Shown here in pieces: positions 10,801 to 30,100 of a stretch of DNA of 64,000 nt. The translations under genes and the position numbers were made by a program. The stretch is from Piscicola geometra (lineage: Eukaryota > Annelida > Clitellata > Hirudinida > Piscicolidae). The DNA is taken from the NCBI GenBank assembly GCA_943735955.1, contig OX030957.1, positions 8,311,757 through 8,375,756 of the forward strand, written 5' to 3'. Position 1 is the stretch's first letter; every line of letters starts with the position of its first letter. Under the pieces are notes generated by a model. The model did not search any database. It saw nothing but the letters and a program-made list of their open reading frames with translations, and was not told the origin of the DNA.

Positions 10801-12229
10801 TAGGTTAATTTAATAAAATAAGATTTATTTTTATTCATTTTCCCCTAGTTGAAGATGTTTGAATGAAATTGTTAGATTTTCAGTTATAATTAATTCAGGC
10901 GTTATTTGTGTTTAAAATTATAATTATTCTTCAAATTATATTTATTATCTCTGTACTGCATAAATGAAAAAAAAATTCTACAATATTAATAGCTTTTTGT
11001 TTTTAAAAAAATTCTGTCTTCATAAAAATTGTGAGCATCGGAGCCACAAGATTTCTCCGGCTCTGTCAAAAATGAGCGACTCCGGGTCGGCTCCGAAAGC
11101 CCGGTATGCTTCATCGTCATCACACTGCTATCATGGCGCATACACTTCTCCTCCACTCTACCTCTACACGCACGCACATGACACTGCAACAGACGCACAA
11201 CAACCGGGAACACATGGCGATGATGGAACGCATCCTGGGACCTCTGCCCTCCAGCCTGATACGCAAGACAAGGTACTTCATGACGAGGGTTGGCATCATG
11301 ACCTGCTAGTCCATTGACGCTTGTCTCGGAAGTTTTTAATTTTAGTTAGGAAACATTTTATCATCATCATGACCACCACCTAGGAGGCGAAAGTACTTTT
11401 ACGGTGGCAAGCTTGAATGGGACGATGAGTCGTCGTCTGGCAAGTACGTCAGGGAGCACTGCAAGCCCCTCCACGTATGTTGCCTAGGAGTACAGCCCTC
11501 TTGCACGTTGTTGATGTGTGGTGCATGTCCCACGCTTGAGAGGCATCATTCGACTTCCTCACGCCTTGCTTGTCTCTGCTCATTCTGCACTTGCCCTGCT
11601 GCTTCGATTTGTGCTTGAGCGTTATTGAAAGCCACAACTACATCATCATCATCATCATCATCATCTTCTTTTTCTTCTATGACACACAGAGGTACATGAA
11701 GGGGCAAGGGGAGATACACAGGCATTTCCTGCAGCTGCTCTGCCAGATGCTTGAGTACAGCGAGAGTGGTCGCATCACTCTCTCTACCGCCCTCAAGCAC
11801 CCCTTCTTCACTCACGCGCGCCAGTGCACTCTTGACGCCACGGCCGGAAGTGTCCGTGCTGCTGATGCCCCCAGTGCTCACGTCGCCCTTGATGCTCATT
11901 CGCAAGAATACAATAATTCTAGCAATCATAACTACCAAAACTACGAACATGAGTCGAAAAGGAGGCATAACAACCACCACCATTGCGACCAAGCCACAGG
12001 CTATAATGATGCCTCATACCAAGCTCAAAAGCATCGCCAACGACTTGCTGATGAGAATAAAGATTGTGACTTAAGAAATTATCATTACAGCAACGACAGC
12101 AATAATTCACGCTTCAATGGAGCTCTTCATGCATTCCAAATGCCCTACGACGACTCCCACTGCTGGCGACCCCACACTGACTTCAAAAGACATTACCAGT
12201 GTTTGCCTAAACTATTGCAAAGGACTTAA
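4895..12229 (+). CDS. CLK: CLK/Doa-family (LAMMER) dual-specificity protein kinase
   Basis: CDC-like kinases phosphorylate SR splicing factors in the nucleus. Thirteen exons: 4895-4983, 5064-5211, 6062-6278, 6414-6480, 6684-6800, 6864-6954, 7528-7603, 7817-7902, 10280-10412, 10599-10681, 11193-11272, 11384-11474, 11690-12229. All junctions keep frame and give 605 aa. The first ~140 residues are Arg/Ser/Tyr-rich, as in CLKs. The kinase domain shows the glycine loop GEGTFGRV, lysine in GVAMKVV, the catalytic loop [12 protein letters not shown], the metal motif [26 protein letters not shown], and [19 protein letters not shown]. The family signature reads [12 protein letters not shown], so the usual L of LAMMER is M. 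After KHPFF, a tail of about 140 residues rich in His, Asn, Ser and Asp follows, longer than in human CLKs. AATAAA lies at 12315-12320. The intron 7903-10279 carries an antisense P4-ATPase fragment and a hAT end. Confidence 0.95.
6985..7190. mobile_element. Partial copy of the CAGGCTTG-end hAT-like family
   Basis: Begins caggcttgtggagccgag, matching the terminal sequence of the element at 20418-21635 (ends caggcttgcaaagcc and ggctctgcaagcctg). The other end is not recognised. It lies in the CLK intron after exon 6864-6954. Confidence 0.45.
7194..7448 (+). pseudogene. hAT transposase fragment
   Basis: The 84-residue open stretch contains [20 protein letters not shown] followed by TSTDNGSN, the catalytic-core style of BED-finger hAT transposases (helix, then TDNGSNM). 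It has no start context and no dimerisation domain, and is truncated inside a CLK intron. Confidence 0.6.
7751..7816. repeat. (CA)n microsatellite ending in the CLK exon 8 acceptor
   Basis: About 32 CA units run straight into the cag acceptor; the exon starts at 7817. There is no pyrimidine tract in the usual place. Confidence 0.95.
8775..9240. repeat. C/A-rich degenerate tandem sequence
   Basis: Loose repetition of phrases such as cacacccttatatc, accctaaaaca and acacaacac at irregular spacing; no exact unit length. It directly borders the P4-ATPase fragment and looks like intron sequence carried along with it. Confidence 0.5.
9274..9775 (-). pseudogene. P4-ATPase (ATP8B-like flippase) fragment lacking the phosphorylation motif
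   Basis: P4-ATPases flip phospholipids across membranes. The fragment is bounded by a plausible acceptor (tatag before 9775) and donor (gtttgg after 9274), so it looks like an exon with flanking intron. It encodes a membrane segment ([20 protein letters not shown]), then ISLYVSVEM and [11 protein letters not shown], later [17 protein letters not shown] and YKAQSP, all recognisable ATP8B-type blocks. Between STTL and KCSING the family normally has about 27 residues that include the DKTGT phosphorylation site; here they are absent, in frame. After AQSP a 5-base loss shifts frame: the next frame reads [15 protein letters not shown], which completes the family block. It is antisense inside a CLK intron. 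I regard it as a dead DNA-level copy. Confidence 0.8.
9800..10245 (+). mobile_element. 3' part of a TAGAGCTGTGC-end hAT element
   Basis: Similar to 55919-56407: the same ttcaacgttata.aacagaatctga sequence and the remnant of the hAT dimerisation domain ([17 protein letters not shown] equivalent, with stops). It ends in gattaaaatgtggaacagct and CTCTA, the inverted counterpart of the TAGAGCTG left ends at 13143, 55330 and 62525. No left end is seen. Confidence 0.65.
10686..11104. mobile_element. Probable non-coding copy of the CAGGCTTG hAT-like family
   Basis: Left side tctcgctttggctctggttt and right side ctccgggtcggctccgaaag resemble the sub-terminal sequence of the 20418-21635 element. Ends are worn and no target duplication is evident. 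It fills the CLK intron 10682-11192. Confidence 0.4.
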
Positions 12230-12329
12230 TGTTGTGCTAAAAGACCTTATTATTAGTCTTCTGTGAATTTTCTTTCTTGATCTTATTATTCTTTTTCTTG
12301 TAATTTGATGCTTTAATAAATATCTGCTT

Positions 12330-13142
12330 TCGATTTATTAAATATTCATCATCATCATCTCCGGGTTTATGTTATATATGCCTTTTCTCAAGTCTTCCTT
12401 GGCCTACCTAGTCTTTTCGTTCCAAAAGCCTACATTCTTCTAACCTTGTTGATCCATCCACCATCACGTTCCATACGCCCAAACCACCTCATTTTTATCG
12501 ATTGCAGTACAGCACCAATATCCAGGTTTCCCATCATTTTGGAGCTCTGTTGATCGGAAGACATCTTTTATGTAATTTTGCGCATCTAACGAATCATAGC
12601 CCGGTCGTTGCCTTGAAGGCAATTGAGTTTTTATGTAGTGACAGCCCAGGTTTCAGAGGGCAAGATTTTATTTTCAGTCAAAATTTCACAGAAAGTAACA
12701 AAAAGGCTACCTTTTCTTCAGTGTATTTCACTGGAGAAAACTTATTTTCCGTGAAACATTCTTTTTCTGCATACAATAGGATGAGAAAGGGGCATAATCA
12801 TCGATTTTAAAATTTCAAAACGTCCACTTAGGACATGGTTAACACTAATAATACAAGAAGTTTGACCCACAAATTATGTCAAAAATAACCCCCCCAACCG
12901 CGATTGAAAAAAACAAAATGAGAGATGTTAAACCTTTTATTCGCTAGAAAAACACATTTTTTGAGCTTTTTTGATCTTTGTATATATTTTAATCTTTCTT
13001 GGTTGATATTTCATTTATAATTTTTTTAAACTTCTTTATTTTCAGTGAAAGAATCATCTTTTGATTTCAACAGGCATAAAAGTTAAAGTCTTTTTGGCTT
13101 CTTTCTATAATAATATAATAATAATAATACTAATAATAATAT
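12330..13142. other. Intergenic, nothing recognised
   Basis: Downstream of the CLK polyadenylation signal. AT-rich; no reading frame with family resemblance. Confidence 0.4.
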
Positions 13143-13580
13143 TAGAGCTGTGCTTTAATCTACGTTAACTTTTTATTAAAGCGTTAATCCATTAACGGCC
13201 GTTAAAAATTTTTACCGCATGAAAAAAAAAGTAGCGCAATTAGCTATTTTAATGCATTTAAACTCATCTAAATTAAACTGTTTTTTTGCTGTTTTGGTTA
13301 CATTGTCAGCAAATGAACACAAACACTATTAATTTAGTGTCAACAAACGAATGGGAAAAATTGCATTTCATCAAAAAACTTCTCATTTTGTAACAGAACT
13401 TCTAGGGGGTGAAAAATACTTGAAATTTTCAATAGTGTTACTTGCAATTTTTCACTTTACACCAAAAATATGCACTTCAGAAGATGATCCAGCTTATGTC
13501 ATTCGTTTCACAAACAAAATTTTATTGAAAAAAGTGGAGGGGGTCCAATTTAAGGTAGAGGAAACTCATTGAATCTGTTT
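13143..13580 (+). mobile_element. 5' part of a TAGAGCTGTGC-end hAT element
   Basis: Starts TAGAGCTGTGCTTTAATC and carries an open stretch with VTELLGGEKYLKF and TSEDDPAYV, the same transposase region as at 55560-55680 ([20 protein letters not shown]). Truncated before the dimerisation domain. Confidence 0.65.
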
Positions 13581-14328
13581 GGTTGAGCTCGGGAGCCACC
13601 AGCTGAAGACACATGTCAAGTGCATGTCCAACTAAACTAGAATTTTTTCTATAAACGTTTATTTACATCATGAAACTTTTTAAAACCTGATATATTCTTA
13701 TATCCGTTTCAACCAATAACAGCACTTCATTCACGCCACTGCTGAAGCCCAGTGTAGTTGGGGCGGGCAAATATTTATTTAAATATTTATAATATTATAT
13801 TATTTCAATTATTATATTAAGTAACCTTATTATCGTAAAATTTGAGTAAATTAAATTATCTAATGATTTTTTTACTTAAGCCTAAATCTTCAATTTAGTT
13901 TTTTGGGTTTGGGGGGGGGGGGTTTCCATCAAAAGTACCAAATTCTAAAATTTAATTTTCATTGAATAATCTAGTGAACCATATTCTAAGTGGACGTAAC
14001 GAATTTCCTATTTTTTGCCTACTTATGCCCCCCCCCCCTAATACAAACATATAAATTCCTTTAAAATAAAAATCCTAGTTTTTTATGTGTAGTGTAGACG
14101 TTTACAAAAGTTCTGTAACATTACCTTGTAAGAAAGGCTGCTTTATTATTAATCATAAAATTAATAGGTTTATTGGAATACATTAATACGCTGGTTGTAA
14201 ACTGCAATGATGAAGATTACTTCTATTCATTCTACAACTTTTATTCAATGTAACGGTTAAAAAGCATGTGACAGTTAGTTGCATTAGTTTCTTACTTTCA
14301 AAATAGTTTTGAGATTTATAAACAAGTT

Positions 14329-17300
14329 TTATGTGTTCTGAAAGCTATTCTTTCTCTGCTTCTCCTTCTCTGCCTTCCTCAGTTGATGTTCCTGGATGCG
14401 CTTCTCCCGCTCTAAGCGCCTCTTCTGCTTCACCGCATCCACCTCTTCCTCCTCCTCCGACCACCCCCCTCCCACATCCCTGTCCTCCAGAGTCCCCAAG
14501 TCCTTCTGCATGTGAATATTTACGAGAGAAGTTTCGAAATTCCATTATTCCTTCAGTGAAATTAGTATGTTTTTTTGAAATTTAAAATATTTTTTTTTAA
14601 ACCTCTAAGACGCAGATTTATCTCAAAAATTCAAATAATATAGAGAAAATTATTTATTTAAAAAAAATTAAAGAACTTTTAAGACTGATCTCAAAACTTA
14701 TGAATGTAATCGAATGAAATAAAAAAATTAATGTAACTACTCTATGTTAAATAAATCATTACTTATTCAAGTGACAATTTTGGTAAAAGTCAGACTGTTG
14801 TGCTCTGAAGTCAAAAAAGTGGCCATCCAAACTATTCTTAAACCAGCTCGGTTTGGTAACCTACTGAGCACATGAAACAATTTCGGGAAATGAGACTGAC
14901 ATGCTTTGAAAAACAGAAAAAAGAACAAGATTGTCCTTATTAACTGGCCACATCCCTAAGTCCAGGTTACGAACATCTACGTGATGGCTAGTTTGCGTCC
15001 CTGCAGCTTCTGTTTTGGCTGGGCGAAGTGGCCAGTTATTTCACATACTAATAAAAAGTTTACATCCACTTTATTTCTGGCACGAATTTTCTTTACGTTG
15101 CATAAAAAAAAGGTAAAAAATCTCTTGAGGACTTTGACCTTTTGCTTCTGTATGATATGGCAAACCCCCGTGTTCCAAGCCCCTTTGGAGCAAAAACTGT
15201 TGGAACCTACGGTGGTTTGAGCCACGATTATGAACAAAGTTCACAGTTTTCATGACTGTAATGACAATATTCTCCATCGTCAGCACCTTCCATAACAAAT
15301 CTTCGTGATCGATAACACTTTTTCTCTTCATTAGTCCATCTAAGCCCACTTTTTCTTCCCATATTACCGGGGTTCCGTCTCTAGTTAATCCTGCCAAGTT
15401 TTCCTTCTGCAATCCATTTTTACTTACGGACTTCTCCACCGCATCAAAAAGTTTGTTTACAGTTGTGGTCCTAACCCTATGAACAACTTTCCAAGTGACG
15501 TCACGCTCAGCTCCATAAATAGCTGTATGGTAAAAAGAAATATTTCATGGAGGTTGCAATGCAAAAACACATTACTTTAGAAACGAATTTCACCATTCCG
15601 GTGAGTTTTAGCGCAATTGTGTTGACAAATTTGTTTGAAGAAGGGCCTGAACTTCTTGGGATTCCAAGGACAAATTACTGCCTTAAAAGGCCTTTAATAG
15701 CCTAGAAACGAACCTCATTGAGCGATAATGATAAGTTGTGCAAGTCTTAAGATAATGAACGACTTTGCAGTTTAAACTTCGTCGAAGGTAGTAAAAACAA
15801 ATAATTAAGGGTTATACGTGAAAGATAGTGAATAAATTGTTTGTATTCTCGAAAAGCACCCCACTGAAGGATTGTGTTCTTTCCTTGTTCATCTTCCCTC
15901 ATTCAAAAATAACAAGGTCTTGAAGAGATGTGAGCTAAATGAACAAAGGCACATCCCAGTAGCACCAGCCTTTTCAGCCAGCTCTGTTGTAATATCTTCT
16001 GCTGGTTCCTTCACTCGGCCGGCAATGATGCTTCTTGATGAACGGACATTTTTAAAAGTTTCTAAATGGTCGAGACACACCTGCTCACAAAGCATCAGCA
16101 TCCACTGCTTCAAAACACTCCTCTCTGAAAAGCTTTGGAAGCGTGAACGACTTTTTCAGCCAAAAAGAAGCTAGCTTTCACCGTGGCTTCATTTTTAACT
16201 GTGGAGTTCATAAATAGACTTTGCTGAAACCAGTTGGTATTTTTATTCTTGTACAATTTTTTGAGGGTTAGCTTTGGCGTAGTAAGTTCCATGTCAAAAT
16301 TTCAGGGCAGATTGTACTCTTCCACAATTGACACCGTCTCGTAACAGTAAAAACATACCGGCTTTTCTTCTTGAAGTTTTCCGCCTGCATCAACTTTTTT
16401 TTTTGGCTAGCGAAAGGTTGCCATTCCGAACACAATAACATAGCATTAAAATGGAAGTGACTGAAAGTCAATTGGTTAAATGCACTGAAATCGATAACAT
16501 GAGTAAAAAAAACCTTCATTATGAAATGTATAACTTTCAAGCTTTCCACATTAAATGACATGGCGAGCCATGAGTTTGACATATCTGCTCTAATTGTGTG
16601 AAGCAGAAAAAATGATACAATAAACAATTGATTAGAATATTTGTTTTCAACGTTTTGCTACTTAGTACATTTTTTCCCAGTTATAAAAGGGGAGACAACT
16701 GCCCCCCTGGATACACCCATGGATCTAAAAAAGAGCTGTTAGTATACTATTTATTTAAGATTCTCATAAGAGATTTATATTAGAACGAATGAATTATTTG
16801 AGTTATATTTGACAAGTGATTTAAATCTTTCATTATTTACCGTAATTGGGATGTCATTGACCATAGCTAACCGGTTGGTTGACTCAAATATTTCATTTTT
16901 CTTTATTACAATCTGTATAGAATTAATTATGGATGAACTATTATTAAATAATAATTTAGAAGATAAATGGTTATTCCATAAGAAAATAAACATGTTGCAC
17001 AAGATTGTGCACTTTATTGAAAACTTAATATTTTGTGCACCTTTTTAGCCTTTTTAATTTCTGGTTCTAGGCTGAGTTCTTGAAAGTAGTCAATATCATA
17101 ATTTGTATCCTGCTCTAGAGGCTTGTGTTTTTTATTTGAAGAGTGCTTTTCATTTTTCTGATGATTATTGGGACCTTCATTTGTTGAGTGGTTGTGAAAA
17201 GTTCCAGTACTGACGTTGTTTAGCTGTTCTTCGTCTCCCCAAACCCCCCATGACTCATAGGACTGCTGGTATTCAGGAATATATCAGTAAAATATTCAAT

Positions 17301-17584
17301 TTTAAAAAGTCAAACCACTTTAAATATATATATATATATAATATTTTTATTTATTTTATTTTTCTAACCTCATTTGTTGGAACAGGCAATGTAAGATCAG
17401 GATTCAGAAGAGTCTGTTTTGTGTGCATAGGAAGTATAGTACCTGAGTGTTTACGATTCCTTTTAAGATGCAAAAAACATAACATTTTATTTAGGATATA
17501 AAATATTTTAACGCATAAACGACTCATTTTGTTCCATAAGAACATTTTTAAGACACGGGTTTCAATAAATCCGAAAACATTCAT
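14329..17584 (-). CDS. EBAG9: EBAG9 (RCAS1)-like membrane-anchored protein
   Basis: EBAG9 is a small Golgi/secretory-pathway protein with an N-terminal hydrophobic anchor and a C-terminal coiled coil. Four exons: 17369-17584, 17041-17265, 16841-16912, 14329-14505; phases agree and give 229 aa, against about 213 in human. Visible blocks: a hydrophobic/Cys N terminus (LCVKIFYILNKMLCFLHLKR), the Trp/acidic motif SYESWGVWGDEEQ, DYFQELSLEPEIKKAKK, IVIKKNE, then WSEEEEEVDAVKQKR and a basic coiled coil REKRIQEHQLRKAEKEKQRK. Three methionines in the first 20 codons could be the start; I kept the first. The intron 14506-16840 holds an antisense-silent hAT transposase relic on the same strand. The gene is divergent from CDK12. 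Confidence 0.88.
14980..16640 (-). mobile_element. hAT transposase relic of GTF2IRD2/Charlie type
   Basis: Minus-strand fragments in several frames resemble the transposase found in GTF2IRD2-like genes: TVKASFFLAEKVVHASKAF, LETFKNVRSSRSIIAGRV, GLTRDGTPVIWEEKVGLDGL, then VMKTVNFVHNRGSNHRRFQQ and GLPYHTEAKGQS. Stops and frame changes show it is dead. It sits in an EBAG9 intron. Confidence 0.6.
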
Positions 17585-17970
17585 AAAGACTCATAACAGC
17601 CGTTACTCTATATTTTTATTTACAAAATTTGCTAAAAACAATTAAATATATTAGAATAAATTTCATTCCGTAAATTGGTATTTATTTCTAAAACTATTTA
17701 TTTATTTTTTAAACTTATTAAAATTTATAAAAGGAACTTTTTCTTTGCTTCATAATAACAAACTGCTTCCGTTTATTATTGTTTGTCGATTCTCTTAGTC
17801 CGTTGAACTAAGATATCTCCAAAATGTATAATAAGTGAATTTAAACGGTTTAGTTAAAAATAAGATACATTTTTTATTCTTGATTTAGAAAGATGAAAAT
17901 CACATTTAACTAAATGAATTTTTAAAGTATACGTATTTATGAGTTACTTTATTTCTGGAAAATAAAAAAA
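17585..17970. promoter_or_regulatory. Shared upstream region between divergent EBAG9 and CDK12
   Basis: 386 bp between the two start codons, AT-rich, without an evident TATA element. A bidirectional promoter is inferred from geometry. Confidence 0.45.
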
Positions 17971-26423
<8,453 letters not shown>

Positions 26424-27116
26424 CCTGAGACTTGCTTTGCATGGCTAGCTGTTGCATTATTGTATACAAATGTTTTATTAATTTAAACTTGTACATTTTT
26501 GTTAATCAATAATATCGCAAATAAGCTGGTGAGCGATCATTCGCTGTCTGATTCTCGTCACCCAGACTTTTCTTGCTGAGATAAGTCAAGGATAGGCATG
26601 AGGTTTTTAAGCGATGAACTAGCATGATATTTGCTATTATTTAAAATCCTTCTTGCTTCATTTTCAGTAATTAATCGGTTCTTACTTATTTAATGATTAT
26701 TGTATTGAAAGGAACACTTCTGAATGGTGAATGTATGCAATCAATGAACTTGCAACTCATGCCCACCATTTCGAGGTGTCCTCAAGAGTATTGTAAATAC
26801 CAATCTCGAACACCAATGCATTCTAGGATTATTTGAATCAATAAAATACGATAATCTAGATTTTTCTATTACTGCCAATTAAAATAAAATTCATACCTCA
26901 TTTTCATGTTTTCTTTAAAATTCTATTTTTTCTAATAACTTTTTGAATAAGTAAGATCAGAGATAACTGAGTTAGCATTCGATTGCTTCAAAAATTACTC
27001 AAGCGATGATAAAAATAATTCAAATGTCTCGAATTTTTATATATTAAGTTTAAAAAATAATATTTTAAAGTTCATTCCTTCATCCAGGATACTTATGCTG
27101 TAACGCACTGCACAGC

Positions 27117-30100
27117 TCAATATGCATACACGTAGCAGCCACAGGGTCGTTTCGTGTACCTGCTCTGCTTGCCACTGAAGAGGACGCGTGCCTCCAACTT
27201 CGCTTGTCGGTCCTTGGCGCAAAAGTCGCTTTCATCGTCTTTTCTGCTCATATGGCGACTAAGCCTTGACTTTTCTATCAGTTTTCTAGACTAAAAAAGA
27301 AAATCAATTTTTTATAAACTCTTAAAAATAAATTCGGCAATGAAGAAAGTTCAAATGAAACACAAGTGATCTAAAATTCTCACCTCATTCAACTGTTCAT
27401 TTTTAATTCTTTGCAGGTTTTCGATTCTTTCTTCCTTTTCTTTTATTGAACTCAAAATTAAATCTTTCTGTATTTCCTTTCTTTCTTGAATTCTTTCAAT
27501 ATTGTATCATGAAGGGCTTTTAATTTACAGATATTAGACCGTAAATTTATTAGAAATATAAATAAAAGAAAAACTTAATCTTTCTAACCCTGGTCCTAAC
27601 CTAGTTAAAACTACTAACACACAATTTAATTATAAATTAAACTCTTATTTTTAAAAATCTACTAAATTAACTAATCATAAAAATTCTGATAATAATAATA
27701 AAATAAATAATAATAATATTAACTCTAAAAATAATAATTTAATTTTTGGCTTCCTAAATATAAGATCACTTCTAATTCTTTAAACTTTCTTATTTTAACC
27801 TGGCATGAATCTGCTTCATCACCCTCAGTTATTGCTTCTCCTCCTACTGGTCTTTCCTTTGTTGAACTTGCTTGGCCTCCAACTAACCCTCGACACTTTT
27901 CATATGGTGGTATCTGTATTTTACTTAAATCCTTGTATTCTATCTCTGTTGACTCTTCTGTTCACTTTTCATCCTTTGAATGTCTTTTTACTACTGTAAA
28001 ACTTTTTTTAAATTTAGTTTAGACCTCCAGAGAATTTCCATAACCTCTCTGAACTCCTTAATCTTGTCCTTGGAGACTTCAATATCTCTTCTAATAAACC
28101 TTCTGACTTTTATGTTGCTAAGTTTCTTGAAATTCTTTTTTAAAATTTATCTTAAAACTAATTTTCCTACTCATGCACTTGGTAATACTCTTGACTTTCT
28201 AATTTCTTCTAATTATAACAAAACTAATAATTTTAAATCTATTCCACTCCACTTTACTGACCACTAATTTATATCTTAAACTATCTCTTGCTCAGCCTTT
28301 CTCTCACTTCCCCTCTTCTGTTGTTAAGCGCTCTTGGTCTAATTTTGATAAAATTAATTTAACTAAATGCTTTATTTCTTCTGACTTTGCTTCTAAAACC
28401 TTTGCTGATGTCGATAATTGTAGCGCCAAATTCAATCTTACTCTCTCTTTTCTCATATATTTTGGTCCATTCAAAACTGATTGTGAGTGCATGACTTTTA
28501 AGCGACTAGTTCGCAAGTATGAACGAACTTATCGATCTTCCCTTTCTGTATCCTCTTTGAATGATTAGAAAAATTGTTTCTCTTCCTATCGCACTCTCCT
28601 TTTTAAAAAAAACACTTCTTTTTTAAGAAATTCTATTATCTCTTCCTCCAATTCTAAAAATAGGTGGTCTTTCTTATCTAAACTTTCACATAAGAACTCT
28701 CCTTCTCCTGATGACTATCTTGATTTTCTAACTAATAAAATATCTGATATTAGATCTTCGTCTAATAATAGGCCTACACCATCTTTTACTAAGTTTACTT
28801 CTGAATCTTTGTCATCCTTCTCTCCTATCACATCAGACAATCTTTCAAATATAATTAATTCTATGTCTCCACCTTCTCGTTCTCTAGATCTTATTCCTAC
28901 AACCCTTTTTGAAGAACTCTTTTTATTCTATCCTATTGTTTTATATTTGGTTAACTTATCTTTGTCTACATCTAAATTTCCTTCTTTCCTCAAATCTTCT
29001 TTTATTATTCCTAAAATTGAGAACCCTTCTCTTGATCCGGCATCCTTATCTAGTTATAGACCTGTATCTAATATTTCTTCTTTATGCAGTTTACCTACAA
29101 CCGAGTAAGAATTAATGAAAATATTACTTTTCCATGGCCAGTTGTTGGCTCACAAACCTCCTGAACCGTTCGATCAGTGCCTTGTTGGCCCTCCTCCTAA
29201 AGTGCTGTCTCGAAAGCACTTCACTCTTGCCTAGTTGCTGGCAGTGGTTGCGAAGAGTTAAGATACCTTCACCCCCTACTGATGAACTAGCACCAAGAAT
29301 ATAGTTATGCTTGATGTTATTTAGCGAGAATCTTCTCGCTAAATATAAATTACGTAAAGTTATAAATGACTGCAAAACTAAATTTACACGGTAATGATCA
29401 TTTTATTATTTGTAATGCATCTTACAAGCTCTTTGTACGTAGTGAAGTCCTCCTTCCACTCCTCAAACTGGCCAGTGATTTCTTCATTGCTTCGCTGATG
29501 TCTTCGTTGCCTGTCCAATGAAGAAAGTGCTCTTCCTATCCTGCAGTAGTGGCAAGTAAGCATACAGCGTAGAACTGAGTGGAATGCTTTCAAGGAACTC
29601 AATTACTAATATGATATAAGTAATAGAGCTAAGTAAAGGCATATGCGCTCGCAGAACTTTTTTATGGAGGGGGACAAAATAACCGCAAAAAGCTCTATAA
29701 AAATTTAGTGTTTTTCTAAAAACTAAAGCTTACTAATAAACCCAAGCATCTTCTCTTGAAAGAATCTTTGAAAGCCAAAGGTTGAGAAGGAAATGCGAAA
29801 GAAGATATTTCCAAACCTCGGCAAAAGACAATTCGGTCTACGTCGAAGCTAAAATTACAGCAAAAACACCATTCTCAACCCCATGATGGAGCTTCTTCAT
29901 GCAGAAGTGAATTTTTCAAACAGCCTCGTGGGTCATTCCATAGAATTTCGACCAATGGAGTACACCCCCCCCCCTCAGAAATTTATGAAACTTTATATTA
30001 TGTTAAGATAAGTTGTCTATCAAAATTAAAAGTATAAAAAATGAAATTTTTCAAAAGGTCGCGGAGTTATTGACCTTCAAAGTTCGCTCTAGTCAAAACC

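Noticed and set aside
15872..16174. Plus-strand ORF of 100 codons
   Set aside because: Shadow of the minus-strand hAT transposase relic.
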